A stretch of DNA of 64,000 nt from Geodermatophilus tzadiensis (GTDB taxonomy: Bacteria; Actinomycetota; Actinomycetes; Mycobacteriales; Geodermatophilaceae): NCBI RefSeq assembly GCF_003002915.1, contig NZ_PVTG01000006.1:124001-188000 (forward strand), written 5' to 3'. Both the position numbers and the translations under genes were made by a program. The notes beneath the pieces were generated by a model. The model made no database searches and was not told the DNA's origin. It was given only the letters and a program-made list of their open reading frames with translations. Each line of letters opens with the position of its first letter. Positions within the stretch are counted from its first letter, which is position 1. This document shows, one piece after another, positions 20,308 through 28,585 of this stretch.

Positions 20308-21690
20308 ATGACCAGTCCCGGTCCCGCGTCCCGTCCGGTGGTCCTCGTCGTCGGCGGCGGCTACGTCGGCCTCTACACCGCGTTGCGGCTGCAGAAGAAG
20401 CTGTCCCGCGGTCGGGCGGAGATCGTCGTCGTCGACCCCCAGCCGCACATGACCTACCAGCCGTTCCTGCCCGAGGCGGCGGCCGGCTCGGTGGAGCCGC
20501 GCCACGTGGTGGTCCCGCTGCGCCGCACCCTGCACCGCTGCCGGGTGGTCACCGGCGCGGTGGCGTCGCTGTCGCACGCCGACAGGAAGGCGCGGGTCGT
20601 GCCGGCCGAGGGCGCGCCCTACGAGCTGTCCTACGACGTCCTGGTGATGGCCGCCGGCTCCGTGGCGCGCACGCTGCCCATCCCCGGCCTGGCCGAGCAC
20701 GGCATCGGCTTCAAGACCGTCGGCGAGGCCATCTACCTGCGCAACCACGTGCTGGCCCGGCTCGACGCCGCCGCCTCGACCGACGACCCCACCGTCCGCA
20801 CCCGGGCGCTGACGTTCACCTTCGTCGGTGGCGGCTACGCCGGCATCGAGGCCTTCGCCGAGCTCGAGGACATGGCGCGCTACGCCGTCGAGCACTACTA
20901 CCCGCGGCTGTCGACCAGCGACATGCGCTGGGTGCTGGTCGAGGCGACCGGGCGGATCCTGCCCGAGGTCGACCTGGACATGGCCGCCTGGACGGTCAAG
21001 CAGCTCACCGCCCGCGGGATGGACGTGCGGCTCAACACCCGGCTGGAGTCGGTGTCCGACGAGGGCGTCGTGCGGCTCAGCGACGGCGACGCGTTCGCCA
21101 GCGACACGCTGGTGTGGACGGCGGGCACCAAGCCCAACCCGCTGCTGGCGCAGTCCGACCTGCCCCTCGACGAGCGCGGCCGGGTGCGCTGCGAGCCGAC
21201 GCTGCAGGTCAGCGGGCTGGAGGGAGCGTGGGCAGCGGGCGACCTGGCCGCGGTCCCCGACCTGACCAAGGACCAGCCGGGCGCCACGACCGCGCCCAAC
21301 GCGCAGCACGCCGTCCGGCAGGCCAAGCGGCTGGCCGACAACGTCGTCGCCGTCCTGCACGGCCGGCAGCCGCAGCCCTACCGCCACGAGTACGCCGGGT
21401 CGGTGGCCAGCCTGGGCCTGCACAAGGGCGTCGCGCAGGTCTACGGCGTCAAGCTCAAGGGCTGGCCGGCCTGGTTCATGCACCGCAGCTACCACGTCAG
21501 CCGCGTCCCGACCTTCAACCGCAAGGCGCGCGTGGTGGCCGACTGGACGCTGGCCTCGGTGTTCCGCCGCGAGGTCATCGCCCTGGGCCAGCTGCAGGAC
21601 CCGCGCCGGGAGTTCGTCACCGCCGCCGCGGGTGGGAGCACGGGGCAGCTGCCCGCGCCGACCGGGGCCGACCGCGCCCAGGCCAGCTGA
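20308..21690 (+). CDS. ndh: Type II NADH:quinone oxidoreductase-like flavoprotein
   Basis: This 460-residue FAD protein opens with the dinucleotide motif VVGGGYVGLYTALRLQ. A second Rossmann motif for NADH (FTFVGGGYAGIEAFAELEDM) is near residue 175, and the late FAD-binding segment GAWAAGDLAAVPD is near residue 310. NDH-2 enzymes oxidise NADH at the membrane surface without proton pumping. No membrane span is visible, but an amphipathic C-terminal region (KGWPAWFMHRSYHVSRVPTF) could provide peripheral attachment. Length fits actinobacterial Ndh; a related reductase with another acceptor cannot be excluded. Confidence 0.85.
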   Translation: MTSPGPASRPVVLVVGGGYVGLYTALRLQKKLSRGRAEIVVVDPQPHMTYQPFLPEAAAGSVEPRHVVVPLRRTLHRCRVVTGAVASLSHADRKARVVPAEGAPYELSYDVLVMAAGSVARTLPIPGLAEHGIGFKTVGEAIYLRNHVLARLDAAASTDDPTVRTRALTFTFVGGGYAGIEAFAELEDMARYAVEHYYPRLSTSDMRWVLVEATGRILPEVDLDMAAWTVKQLTARGMDVRLNTRLESVSDEGVVRLSDGDAFASDTLVWTAGTKPNPLLAQSDLPLDERGRVRCEPTLQVSGLEGAWAAGDLAAVPDLTKDQPGATTAPNAQHAVRQAKRLADNVVAVLHGRQPQPYRHEYAGSVASLGLHKGVAQVYGVKLKGWPAWFMHRSYHVSRVPTFNRKARVVADWTLASVFRREVIALGQLQDPRREFVTAAAGGSTGQLPAPTGADRAQAS

Positions 21691-21730
21691 CCGCACCACC
21701 TCGGGGCCGCGAGGTCCCGGGGTGGGCTGC

Positions 21731-21804
21731 GCCCCCGTGGCCCAACCGGCAGAGGCAGGCCCCTTAAAAGGGTCACAGTGTGGGTTCGAACCCCACCGGG
21801 GGCA
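21731..21804 (+). tRNA. tRNA with UAA anticodon and short variable region (leucine-like)
   Basis: The 74-nt sequence folds into a full cloverleaf. It has a 7-bp acceptor stem (GCCCCCG/CGGGGGC), a 3-bp D-stem (GCC/GGC) with an 11-nt loop CAACCGGCAGA containing the GG pair, an anticodon stem GGCCC/GGGTC (one G-T pair) with loop CTTAAAA, a 5-nt variable region ACAGT and a T-arm GTGGG-TTCGAAC-CCCAC. Position 73 is A. The anticodon reads UUA (Leu). The D-loop layout and A73 are leucine-like, but the long variable arm of leucine tRNAs is absent. CCA is not fully encoded (ACCG). Confidence 0.85.
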
Positions 21805-21949
21805 CCGTGTGCCGGGCTCAGGACTCCCTCCGGCGCCGTACACCATCGGCCGGAGGAAAGACAGGCCTTGACGTCTCCCGTGACCTGTTTGACAGGGTGA
21901 CGGTCAGTGAGTGACGGATCGCTCACACTCGACGTCCGAGGGAGTACGG

Positions 21950-23443
21950 ATGAGTCTGGTCCAGTCCGCGCGCCGGTCACGGGTCGCCATGGTCGGCACC
22001 GCCGGCGCCCTGGCGCTCGCGGGCAGCGTGGTCGTCGCGCTGCCGGCGGCGGCCGCGCCCGCCGGCTGCGAGACCCGCGACAACAACACGGTCGACAAGC
22101 TGCTCGAGTGCACCACGGTCGACGGCGTCCTGGAGCACCTGACGGCGTTCCAGGAGATCGCGGAGGCCCACGGCGGCAACCGCGCCTCGGGCACCGCCGG
22201 CTACGACGCCTCGGTGGACTACGTGGAGCAGCGGCTGGAGGCGGCCGGCTACGACGTCACGCGGCAGGAGTTCGACTTCGACTTCTTCGAGCTGACCGGC
22301 CAGACGTTCAGCCGGACGGCTCCCGAGGCGCGGGACTACGTCGCCGACACCGACTTCGCCGCCCTCGAGTACTCGGGCGTCGGGACGGCGAGCGGTGCGG
22401 TCGTCCCGGTCGACCTCGGGGACCCGCTGGCCCCCACCGACACCAGCACGAGCGGCTGCGAGGCCGAGGACTTCGCCGGGTTCCCGGAGGGTGGCGTCGC
22501 GCTCGTGCAGCGCGGCACCTGCACCTTCGCGGTCAAGGTGGCCAACGCCGAGACGGCGGGGGCCGTCGGCGTCGTCGTCGTCAACCGCGGGACGCCCGAG
22601 AACGAGGGCCTGGTCGCGGGGACGCTCGGTGAGCCGGGGGTGCTGCCGGCCATCGGTGTCCCGTTCGCGATCGGGCAGGAGCTCGCCGCGGGCGGCACGG
22701 AGGTGACCTTCACGGTCGACGCGGAGACCGGGACGCGGACGACGGAGAACGTCGTCGCCGAGCTCCCCGGCCGCACCGACGAGGTCGTCCAGGTCGGCGC
22801 CCACCTCGACTCGGTGCCCGAGGGCCCGGGGATCAACGACAACGGCACCGGCAGCGCCGCCGTCCTCGAGCTCGCCGAGAACGTGCAGAAGGTCGAGCCC
22901 CAGGCCACCCTGCGCTTCTCGTGGTGGGGAGCGGAGGAGTCCGGGCTGCTCGGTTCGACCCACTACGTCGAGCAGCTGCCGGAGGAGGAGGTCGCCCGCA
23001 TCTCGGCCTACCTGAACTTCGACATGGTCGGCTCCCCGAACCCCGTCCGCTTCGTCTACGACAGCGACGGCGAGGACTTCGAGAGCACCCCGGCCGGTTA
23101 CGTGTCCGAGCGCTCGGCGCAGATCGAGGACACGTTCGAGAAGTTCTACGCCGACCGGGGCCTGGCCAACGAGAACACCGAGTTCGACGGGCGCAGCGAC
23201 TACCAGGCCTTCGCCGACGCCGGCGTGCCCAGTGGTGGCCTGTTCACCGGCGCCGAGGGCGTGAAGACCGAGGAGCAGGCCGCGGTCTACGGCGGTGTGG
23301 CGGGCGAGGCCTACGACCCGTGCTACCACCAGGCGTGCGACGACCTCGACAACCTCGACCTCGGTGTCCTCGACGAGAACGCCGACGCGATCGCCTACGC
23401 GGCGTCCGTGCTGGCGGCCGGAGGGCCGGGCGCCGGGAACTGA
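21950..23443 (+). CDS. Secreted M28 family aminopeptidase with PA domain
   Basis: This 497-residue exported zinc peptidase has a Sec signal peptide at residues 1-35 (ARRSRV...ALPAAAAPA). A protease-associated domain is inserted near residues 140-250 (FPEGGVALVQRGTCTFAVK). The M28 catalytic residues are His in VGAHLDSVPEG, Asp in GINDNGTGSAAVLELA, Glu pair in WWGAEESGLLGS, Asp in NFDMVGSPN and His in CYHQACDDLDN. Low Arg/high Asp-Glu composition and paired cysteines fit extracellular life. ATG 21950 is chosen because GAGGGA precedes it; a GTG at 21911 is less likely. A strong hairpin follows the gene. Confidence 0.93.
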   Translation: MSLVQSARRSRVAMVGTAGALALAGSVVVALPAAAAPAGCETRDNNTVDKLLECTTVDGVLEHLTAFQEIAEAHGGNRASGTAGYDASVDYVEQRLEAAGYDVTRQEFDFDFFELTGQTFSRTAPEARDYVADTDFAALEYSGVGTASGAVVPVDLGDPLAPTDTSTSGCEAEDFAGFPEGGVALVQRGTCTFAVKVANAETAGAVGVVVVNRGTPENEGLVAGTLGEPGVLPAIGVPFAIGQELAAGGTEVTFTVDAETGTRTTENVVAELPGRTDEVVQVGAHLDSVPEGPGINDNGTGSAAVLELAENVQKVEPQATLRFSWWGAEESGLLGSTHYVEQLPEEEVARISAYLNFDMVGSPNPVRFVYDSDGEDFESTPAGYVSERSAQIEDTFEKFYADRGLANENTEFDGRSDYQAFADAGVPSGGLFTGAEGVKTEEQAAVYGGVAGEAYDPCYHQACDDLDNLDLGVLDENADAIAYAASVLAAGGPGAGN

Positions 23444-23470
23444 CCGGAGCACCGCAGGGAGCGCGACGAC

Positions 23471-23506
23471 CCGGGGGCGCGGCACCGCACGGTGCCGCGC
23501 CCCCGG
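23471..23506 (+). terminator. 16-bp perfect hairpin after the M28 peptidase gene
   Basis: Arms 23471-23486 and 23491-23506 pair perfectly with a 4-nt loop (GCAC). There is no U-tract, which is usual for terminators in high-GC actinobacteria. Confidence 0.75.
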
Positions 23507-23634
23507 TGTCCGCTCACCCGGTCGGGGTGGCACGCCTCGTGCGGAACGCGGGGGCGACCTGCTGCGTTGTACTGACCGAGTGGGGTGCGAGGACGCAGCC
23601 CACCGACCGACGAAGTCACCTCGAGGAGATGACG

Positions 23635-24543
23635 ATGCCCAGCCACAACCCGGTCTTCGGCCGGGGCTTCGCCAACGCCGGATCCGGCGGTGGCCAGCAG
23701 TACGGCCAGCAGGGCTACGGCGCTCCCGGCTACGGCCAGCAGTACGGGCAGCCGTACGGCCAGCAGGGCTACGCCGCTCCCGGCTACGGCCAGCAGTACG
23801 GCGCGCCGCAGGGCTATGGCGCCCCGCAGGGCTACGGCGCCCCGGCCCCCGCCGGCCAGCCGTTCAGCCCGCCGACCACGCGCTACATGACCATGGACGA
23901 CGTCGTCCAGAAGACCGGACTGTCCTTCCTGGTCACGGTCCTCTCGGCCGCCGTCACCTGGGCGCTGCTCCCGCAGGACCTGGCCTTCGGCCTGGCGCTG
24001 CCCGCGGTGCTCGTGGCCTTCGTCCTGGGCCTGGTCATCAGCTTCAAGCAGATCGCCAACCCGGTGGCCACCCTGGCCTACGGCGCGCTCTACGGTGTCG
24101 CCCTCGGCGCCATAAGCGAGGCGTTCAACAACATCTACCCCGGCATCGTGACGCAGGCGGTGATCGGCACCTTCGGTGTCTTCGCCGGCATGCTCGTGGT
24201 CTACAAGACCGGCGCCATCCGGGTCACCCCGAAGCTGACCCGCTGGGTCGTGGGCGCGCTGTTCGGCGTCCTGGCCCTCGTGCTGGTCAACCTGGTGGTC
24301 GGCTTCTTCGTCCCCGGCGGCCTGGGCCTGCGTGACGGCGGCCCGCTGGCCATCGTCTTCAGCCTCGTCGTGATCGGTGTAGCGGCCTTCTCGCTGCTGC
24401 TCGACTTCGACATGGCCGACGAGGCCATCCGCCGCGGCGCCCCGGCCAAGTTCGCCTGGTACATCGCCTTCGGCCTGCTCGTCACGGTCGTCTGGCTGTA
24501 CCTGGAGATCCTGCGGCTGCTGTCCTACTTCCAGGACAACTGA
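23635..24543 (+). CDS. Bax inhibitor-1/YccA family membrane protein with GYGQ-repeat N-terminus
   Basis: This 302-residue protein begins with about 70 residues of low-complexity Tyr/Gly/Gln/Pro/Ala repeats (QQGYGAPGYGQQYGQPYGQQ-type units repeated four or more times). Seven predicted membrane helices follow, with the BI-1 signature near the end (FDMADEAIRRGAPAKFAWYIAF). BI-1 proteins form pH-sensitive calcium leak channels in studied bacteria; the role here is inferred. ATG 23635 is preferred over ATG 23629 because GAGGAG lies 6 nt upstream. Two hairpins follow it, before the convergent thiolase gene. Confidence 0.9.
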   Translation: MPSHNPVFGRGFANAGSGGGQQYGQQGYGAPGYGQQYGQPYGQQGYAAPGYGQQYGAPQGYGAPQGYGAPAPAGQPFSPPTTRYMTMDDVVQKTGLSFLVTVLSAAVTWALLPQDLAFGLALPAVLVAFVLGLVISFKQIANPVATLAYGALYGVALGAISEAFNNIYPGIVTQAVIGTFGVFAGMLVVYKTGAIRVTPKLTRWVVGALFGVLALVLVNLVVGFFVPGGLGLRDGGPLAIVFSLVVIGVAAFSLLLDFDMADEAIRRGAPAKFAWYIAFGLLVTVVWLYLEILRLLSYFQDN

Positions 24544-24550
24544 GCACGGG

Positions 24551-24566
24551 CCCCGCTGCAGCGGGG
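24551..24566 (+). terminator. Short palindromic hairpin after BI-1 gene
   Basis: CCCCGCTGCAGCGGGG is a perfect 16-nt palindrome immediately after the stop. It is probably an accessory to the larger hairpin downstream. Confidence 0.4.
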
Positions 24567-24577
24567 TCGGCAGACGG

Positions 24578-24613
24578 CAGTGGCCCGGTCCCCTCGCGGG
24601 GGCCGGGCCACTG
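24578..24613. terminator. Bidirectional terminator between convergent BI-1 and thiolase genes
   Basis: A 16-bp stem (one G-T pair) closes a TCGC tetraloop. The outer arm is CAGTGGCCCGG pairing with CCGGGCCACTG. It is positioned to stop transcription from both sides. Confidence 0.75.
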
Positions 24614-24634
24614 GCCGTTCGGAGGGGGCTCAGG

Positions 24635-25855
24635 TCAGCTCAGGCGCTCCAGGACCATCGCCATGCCCATGCCGCCGCCGACGCACATGGTCTCCAGGCC
24701 GAACGTCGCGTCCTTCGTCTGCAGGCCGTTGATCAGCGTGCCGGTGATGCGGGCGCCGGTCATGCCGAAGGGGTGCCCGACGGCGATCGCGCCGCCGTGC
24801 ACGTTCAGCTTGTCGATGTCGATGCCCAGGTCGCGGTAGCTCGGGATGACCTGCGCGGCGAACGCCTCGTTGATCTCGACGAGGTCGATGTCGTCGATGG
24901 TCATGCCGGCCCGCTGCAGCGCCAGCTTCGAGGCGTCCACCGGGCCGTAGCCCATGATCTCCGGCGACAGGCCGGTGACCGCCGTGGACACGATCCGCGC
25001 CAGCGGGGTCAGGCCGAGCTCGCGGGCCCTGGTGTCGCTCATGACGACCACCGCGGCGGCGCCGTCGTTGAGCGGGCAGGCGTTGCCGGCGGTGACCCGG
25101 CCGTCGGGGCGGAACACCGGCTTGAGGCCGGAGATGCCCTCGAGGGTGGTGCCGGCGCGCGGGCCGTCGTCCGTGCTGACCACGGTGCCGTCGGGCGTGG
25201 TGACCGGGGTGATCTCCCGCGCCCAGAAGCCCTCGGCGATCGCCTTCTCGGCGAGGTTCTGGCTGCGGACGGCGAACTCGTCCATGTCCTGGCGGGAGAC
25301 GTCCTTGAGCAGCGCCAGGTTCTCCGCGGTCTGCCCCATGGCGATGTAGACGTCGGGCACCTCGCCGGTGGACCGCGGGTCGGTCCAGGAGTCCGCGCCG
25401 CTCTCGGCGACCTTGGCCACCCGGGCCTGGGCGTCGGTGAACGCGGGGTTCTGGGTGTCGGGCAGCGAGTCGCTGTTGCCCTTCACGAACCGCGACACCA
25501 TCTCCACGCCGGCGGAGATGAAGACGTCGCCCTCACCGGCCTTGATGGCGTGCATGGCCATGCGGGTGGTCTGCAGCGACGAGGAGCAGTAGCGGGTGAT
25601 GGTGGTGCCGGGCAGGTGGTCCATGCCGAGCAGCACGCTGACCACGCGGCCCATGTTGTAGCCCTGCTCGCCGCCGGGCAGGCCGCACCCCAGCATCAGG
25701 TCGTCGATGTCGGCGGGGTCCAGCCCCGGCACCTTGTCCAGCGCGGCCCGGACGATGGTGGCGGCCAGGTCGTCGGGGCGGAAGTCCTTCAGCGACCCCT
25801 TGAACGCGCGGCCGATGGGCGAGCGCGCGGTCGCGACGATGACTGCTTCGGGCAT
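24635..25855 (-). CDS. Acetyl-CoA acyltransferase (thiolase)
   Basis: This 406-residue thiolase catalyses thiolytic cleavage or Claisen condensation of acyl-CoA in fatty-acid degradation. The acyl-binding Cys is in TRYCSSSLQTT near residue 89, the His is in VGHPFGMTGAR, and the second Cys is in MCVGGGMGMAMV near residue 390. The N-terminus AVIVATARSPIGRAFKG is typical of the FadA group. I recall the neighbouring SGNH hydrolase pairing also occurs in mycobacteria (fadA3 region). The start is ATG 25855 and the upstream 124 bp separate it from the SGNH gene, so it may have its own promoter. Confidence 0.93.
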   Translation of the reverse strand: MPEAVIVATARSPIGRAFKGSLKDFRPDDLAATIVRAALDKVPGLDPADIDDLMLGCGLPGGEQGYNMGRVVSVLLGMDHLPGTTITRYCSSSLQTTRMAMHAIKAGEGDVFISAGVEMVSRFVKGNSDSLPDTQNPAFTDAQARVAKVAESGADSWTDPRSTGEVPDVYIAMGQTAENLALLKDVSRQDMDEFAVRSQNLAEKAIAEGFWAREITPVTTPDGTVVSTDDGPRAGTTLEGISGLKPVFRPDGRVTAGNACPLNDGAAAVVVMSDTRARELGLTPLARIVSTAVTGLSPEIMGYGPVDASKLALQRAGMTIDDIDLVEINEAFAAQVIPSYRDLGIDIDKLNVHGGAIAVGHPFGMTGARITGTLINGLQTKDATFGLETMCVGGGMGMAMVLERLS

Positions 25856-25979
25856 GGGTCCTCCACGATGAGGCGGGCCCGGCCGGGAGTGCCGGGTGTC
25901 GGGTCACCCCGGAAACTACTCCCGGGTAGCGGGCCGGATGAGGGTGACGCCCGGGACCGTCCCGCCCGTGTGGCGTGGC

Positions 25980-27011
25980 TCACGCACCGCGGTGCGCCGG
26001 CGCGACGGGGACCTCCTCGGTACGCAGCTCCTCCGGCGAGGGCAGCTCGGTGGGCCGGCGCCGCAGCAGCCGTGCCCAGGTGCCCAGCGGCCCGGTCTGC
26101 GAGCCGCGGACCTCGGTGGCGCGCACCTCGGTGCCCGGCCGGCCGGCGGCCCGCGCGGCGGCCCGGGCCACCGGACGGACGGCGCCCCGACGGCGGCGGC
26201 CCTCGGCGCGGGCCGGCCACACGCCCACCGCGTCGGCCAGTGCCGGCAGGATGACCGCGGCCGCCGCCGCGTACCCGGCCGCGCTGGGGTGGAACTCGTC
26301 GCTGCTGAACAGCGACCGGTCGGAGGCGAAGCTGGGCCCGAGCACCGAGCCCAGCGACACCGTCCGGCCCCCGGCCTCGACCACCGCGATGGTCTGCGCG
26401 GCGGCCATCTGCCGGCTCCAGCGGCGGGCGAGCAGTCGCAGCGGCTGGCCGATCGGGCGGATGGTGCCCAGGTCCGGGCAGGTCCCGACGACGACCTCCG
26501 CGCCGGCCGCCCGCAGCCGCCGCACCGCGTCGGCGAGGTGGCGCACCGACACCGCCGGGCGGGTGCGGGTGGTGACGTCGTTGGCGCCGATCATGATCAG
26601 CGCGACGTCCGGCTTCTCGGCCAGTGCCCGGTCGACCTGGGGGTCCAGCTCGCAGGACTCCGCGCCGGAGACGGCGACCCGGACCAGCCGCACGGGCCGC
26701 TCGGCGAGCTCGGCCAGCGCCGCGGCCAGCAGCGCGCCGGGGGTGTCGGCGGCGCGGTCGACGCCGAGCCCGACCGCGCTGGAGTCGCCGAGGACGGTGA
26801 ACACCATCGGCTTGGCCCGGCCCCGGCCGCGGCCGTAGACGCCGTCGCCGGAGGGCGGGTCCTGCCGGGAGGTGCGCGCGTCGACGCGGCGGCGGGCCGC
26901 ACGGGCCTGCAGGCGGAGCAGGCCGAGCAGGCCCGCGCCGGCCAGGCCGGCCCCACCGCCCCCGTAGGCGACACCGGCCGCCAGCCGTCTCGCCGTGCCC
27001 GCTCGGGTCAC
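25980..27011 (-). CDS. SGNH/GDSL family hydrolase, membrane-anchored
   Basis: This 343-residue esterase-like protein has a short basic N-terminus with a Gly/Ala-rich hydrophobic segment at about residues 10-35 that could serve as signal anchor. The SGNH blocks are present: nucleophile Ser in TVLGDSSAVGLG near residue 74, Gly in AVSGAESCEL, Asn in IMIGANDVTTR near residue 141, and Asp/His in SSDEFHPSAAGY near residue 238. A basic, Pro-rich C-terminal tail follows. GTG 27011 is chosen because AGGGG lies 5 nt upstream; a TTG at 27038 would extend it by nine residues. Substrate unknown; lipid or acetylated glycan esters are possible. Confidence 0.85.
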   Translation of the reverse strand: MTRAGTARRLAAGVAYGGGGAGLAGAGLLGLLRLQARAARRRVDARTSRQDPPSGDGVYGRGRGRAKPMVFTVLGDSSAVGLGVDRAADTPGALLAAALAELAERPVRLVRVAVSGAESCELDPQVDRALAEKPDVALIMIGANDVTTRTRPAVSVRHLADAVRRLRAAGAEVVVGTCPDLGTIRPIGQPLRLLARRWSRQMAAAQTIAVVEAGGRTVSLGSVLGPSFASDRSLFSSDEFHPSAAGYAAAAAVILPALADAVGVWPARAEGRRRRGAVRPVARAAARAAGRPGTEVRATEVRGSQTGPLGTWARLLRRRPTELPSPEELRTEEVPVAPAHRGA

Positions 27012-27066
27012 CGCCACCCCTGTCGTCGCGCCGTGCAACCGCCTGTCCGGCAGGCTATCGAGCCTC

Positions 27067-27072
27067 TACGGT
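27067..27072 (+). promoter_or_regulatory. -10 element of leaderless DUF2252 gene
   Basis: TACGGT ends 7 nt before GTG 27080, the same spacing as at other leaderless genes in the window. This supports GTG 27080 over the in-frame GTG 27071, which overlaps the hexamer. Confidence 0.45.
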
Positions 27073-27079
27073 GCCCTCC

Positions 27080-28585
27080 GTGTCCGAATCCCCCCGAGGG
27101 GTGGCCGGAGAGGGAACTCCCGGTGACCGCAGCGAGCTCATCGTCGGCGTGCTGGTCGACGCCTTCGCCGACCTGATGGCCGCCGACGCCGACGCCTTCC
27201 GCACCAAGTTCCGCAAGATGGCCGCCGACCCGTTCGCCTTCTACCGCGGCAGCGCGTGTCTCTTCTACGCCGACATGGACGTCCTCGACGACCGCTGGTG
27301 CGACGAGCGGACCGCGCGGGTGTGGATCCAGGGGGACCTGCACGCGGAGAACTTCGGCACCTACATGGACGGCTCCGGGCGGATCGTCTTCGACGTCAAC
27401 GACTTCGACGAGGCCTACGTGGGGCACGTCAGCTGGGACCTGCGACGCTTCGTCGCGAGCTTCGCGCTGCTGGCCTGGCGCAAGGCGCTCGGCGACGACG
27501 TCATCGGCGAGCTGCTGGCCGGCTACCTGCACTCCTACCTCGACCAGGTCGAGGCCTTCACGCGCTCGGACGACGACCGGTCCTTCGCGCTGACCACGGC
27601 CAACACCGAGGGTGCGGTCCACCGGGCGATCCTGGAGACCACCGCCCGCACCCGCGGTGCGCTGCTGGACCGGATGACGGTCGTCGAGTCCTACCAGCGC
27701 CGCTTCGCCGACGGCGGCCGCACCCGCCGCCTCGACGACGCCGAGCGCGACCACGTGCTGGCCGCGCTGGACCGGTGGCGGACCACGGTGGTGCCCCCGG
27801 TGCGCCGCCGCGACGTCGCCTACGACGTCAAGGACGTCATCGGCACCGGCGGGTTCGGCATCGGCAGCGCGGGCCTGCCCGCCTACAACGTGCTGCTCGA
27901 GGGCTACGACCAGGCGCTGGAGAACGACGTCGTCCTCTCCCTCAAGCAGGGCAACGTCGCCGCCCCGAGCCGGGTGGTCCGCGACCCGCGCATCAGCGGC
28001 TCCTTCGAGCACCACGGCCACCGCACGGCGGTCAGCCAGCGGGCGCTGCAGGCCAACGCCTCGCAGTTCCTCGGCCACACCGAGATCGGCGGGGTCGGCT
28101 TCGTCGTCCAGGAGCTCTCGCCCTACGAGGTCGACCTCGAGTGGGACGACCTCACCGAGCCCGAGGAGATCGCGCCGGTGCTGGCCCAGCTGGGCCGGGC
28201 CACGGCGAAGGTGCACTGCGTCGGGGACCTCGACAGCGACCACGAGCTCGTCGACTTCCAGACCGAGGAGGCGATCGTGGCGATGGTCGGCGGCCGCCGC
28301 GAGGAGTTCGTCGCCGACCTCGTCGACTTCGCGCACGCCTACGCGCGGCAGGCGCAGGAGGACCACCGGCTCTTCGTCGACGCCTTCCGCGCCGGGCGGA
28401 CCCGGGCATCAGCTCCAGCGGCGCCCACCCGCTCCGCTCGGGCCGGGCATAGGAGGCCCTCCCCACGTCGCGGGCACCGCGGGCGTGGGGAGAGCTTCCT
28501 ATGCCTCACCGGGACCGGCGGCCCCTGCGGGTGCGCAGGTAGTCGGCGACGACGTACTCGCCGAGCCGGTCGCTGTCGGGGGTGA
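27080..28585 (+). CDS. DUF2252 family protein (kinase-like fold), probable C-terminal frameshift
   Basis: The frame encodes 501 residues. The DUF2252 core spans about residues 20-440, with WIQGDLHAENFG near residue 84 and FDVNDFDEAYVGHVSWDLRR shortly after, which resemble the catalytic and metal-binding motifs of aminoglycoside-phosphotransferase-like kinases. Function is not established. After FVDAFRAGR (near 28395) the reading frame runs into about 60 Arg/Gly/Cys-rich residues of non-coding character, through a hairpin and antisense to the next gene. In the -1 frame the sequence reads DPGISSSGAHPLRSGRA and stops at 28452 inside the hairpin base. This suggests a one-base deletion or sequencing error. 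Confidence 0.75.
   Translation: MSESPRGVAGEGTPGDRSELIVGVLVDAFADLMAADADAFRTKFRKMAADPFAFYRGSACLFYADMDVLDDRWCDERTARVWIQGDLHAENFGTYMDGSGRIVFDVNDFDEAYVGHVSWDLRRFVASFALLAWRKALGDDVIGELLAGYLHSYLDQVEAFTRSDDDRSFALTTANTEGAVHRAILETTARTRGALLDRMTVVESYQRRFADGGRTRRLDDAERDHVLAALDRWRTTVVPPVRRRDVAYDVKDVIGTGGFGIGSAGLPAYNVLLEGYDQALENDVVLSLKQGNVAAPSRVVRDPRISGSFEHHGHRTAVSQRALQANASQFLGHTEIGGVGFVVQELSPYEVDLEWDDLTEPEEIAPVLAQLGRATAKVHCVGDLDSDHELVDFQTEEAIVAMVGGRREEFVADLVDFAHAYARQAQEDHRLFVDAFRAGRTRASAPAAPTRSARAGHRRPSPRRGHRGRGESFLCLTGTGGPCGCAGSRRRRTRRAGRCRG
28448..28503. terminator. Long hairpin between convergent DUF2252 and VWA genes
   Basis: CATAGGA (28448) pairs with TCCTATG (to 28503), then CTCCCCACG with CGTGGGGAG, then CGCGG with CCGCG around a GCA loop. 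It lies 2 nt beyond the VWA gene stop. It includes the stop codon of the alternative frame of the DUF2252 gene, supporting that frame as the true end. Confidence 0.65.

Noticed and set aside
21889..21894. TTGACA as a -35 element for the M28 peptidase gene
   Set aside because: The hexamer is perfect but no acceptable -10 is found at 16-18 nt spacing, so the promoter could not be supported.
23690..23870. Tandem short repeats that could be mistaken for a CRISPR array
   Set aside because: The repeats are 3-base periodic and encode GYGQ units in frame with the BI-1 gene. There are no spacers and no cas genes.
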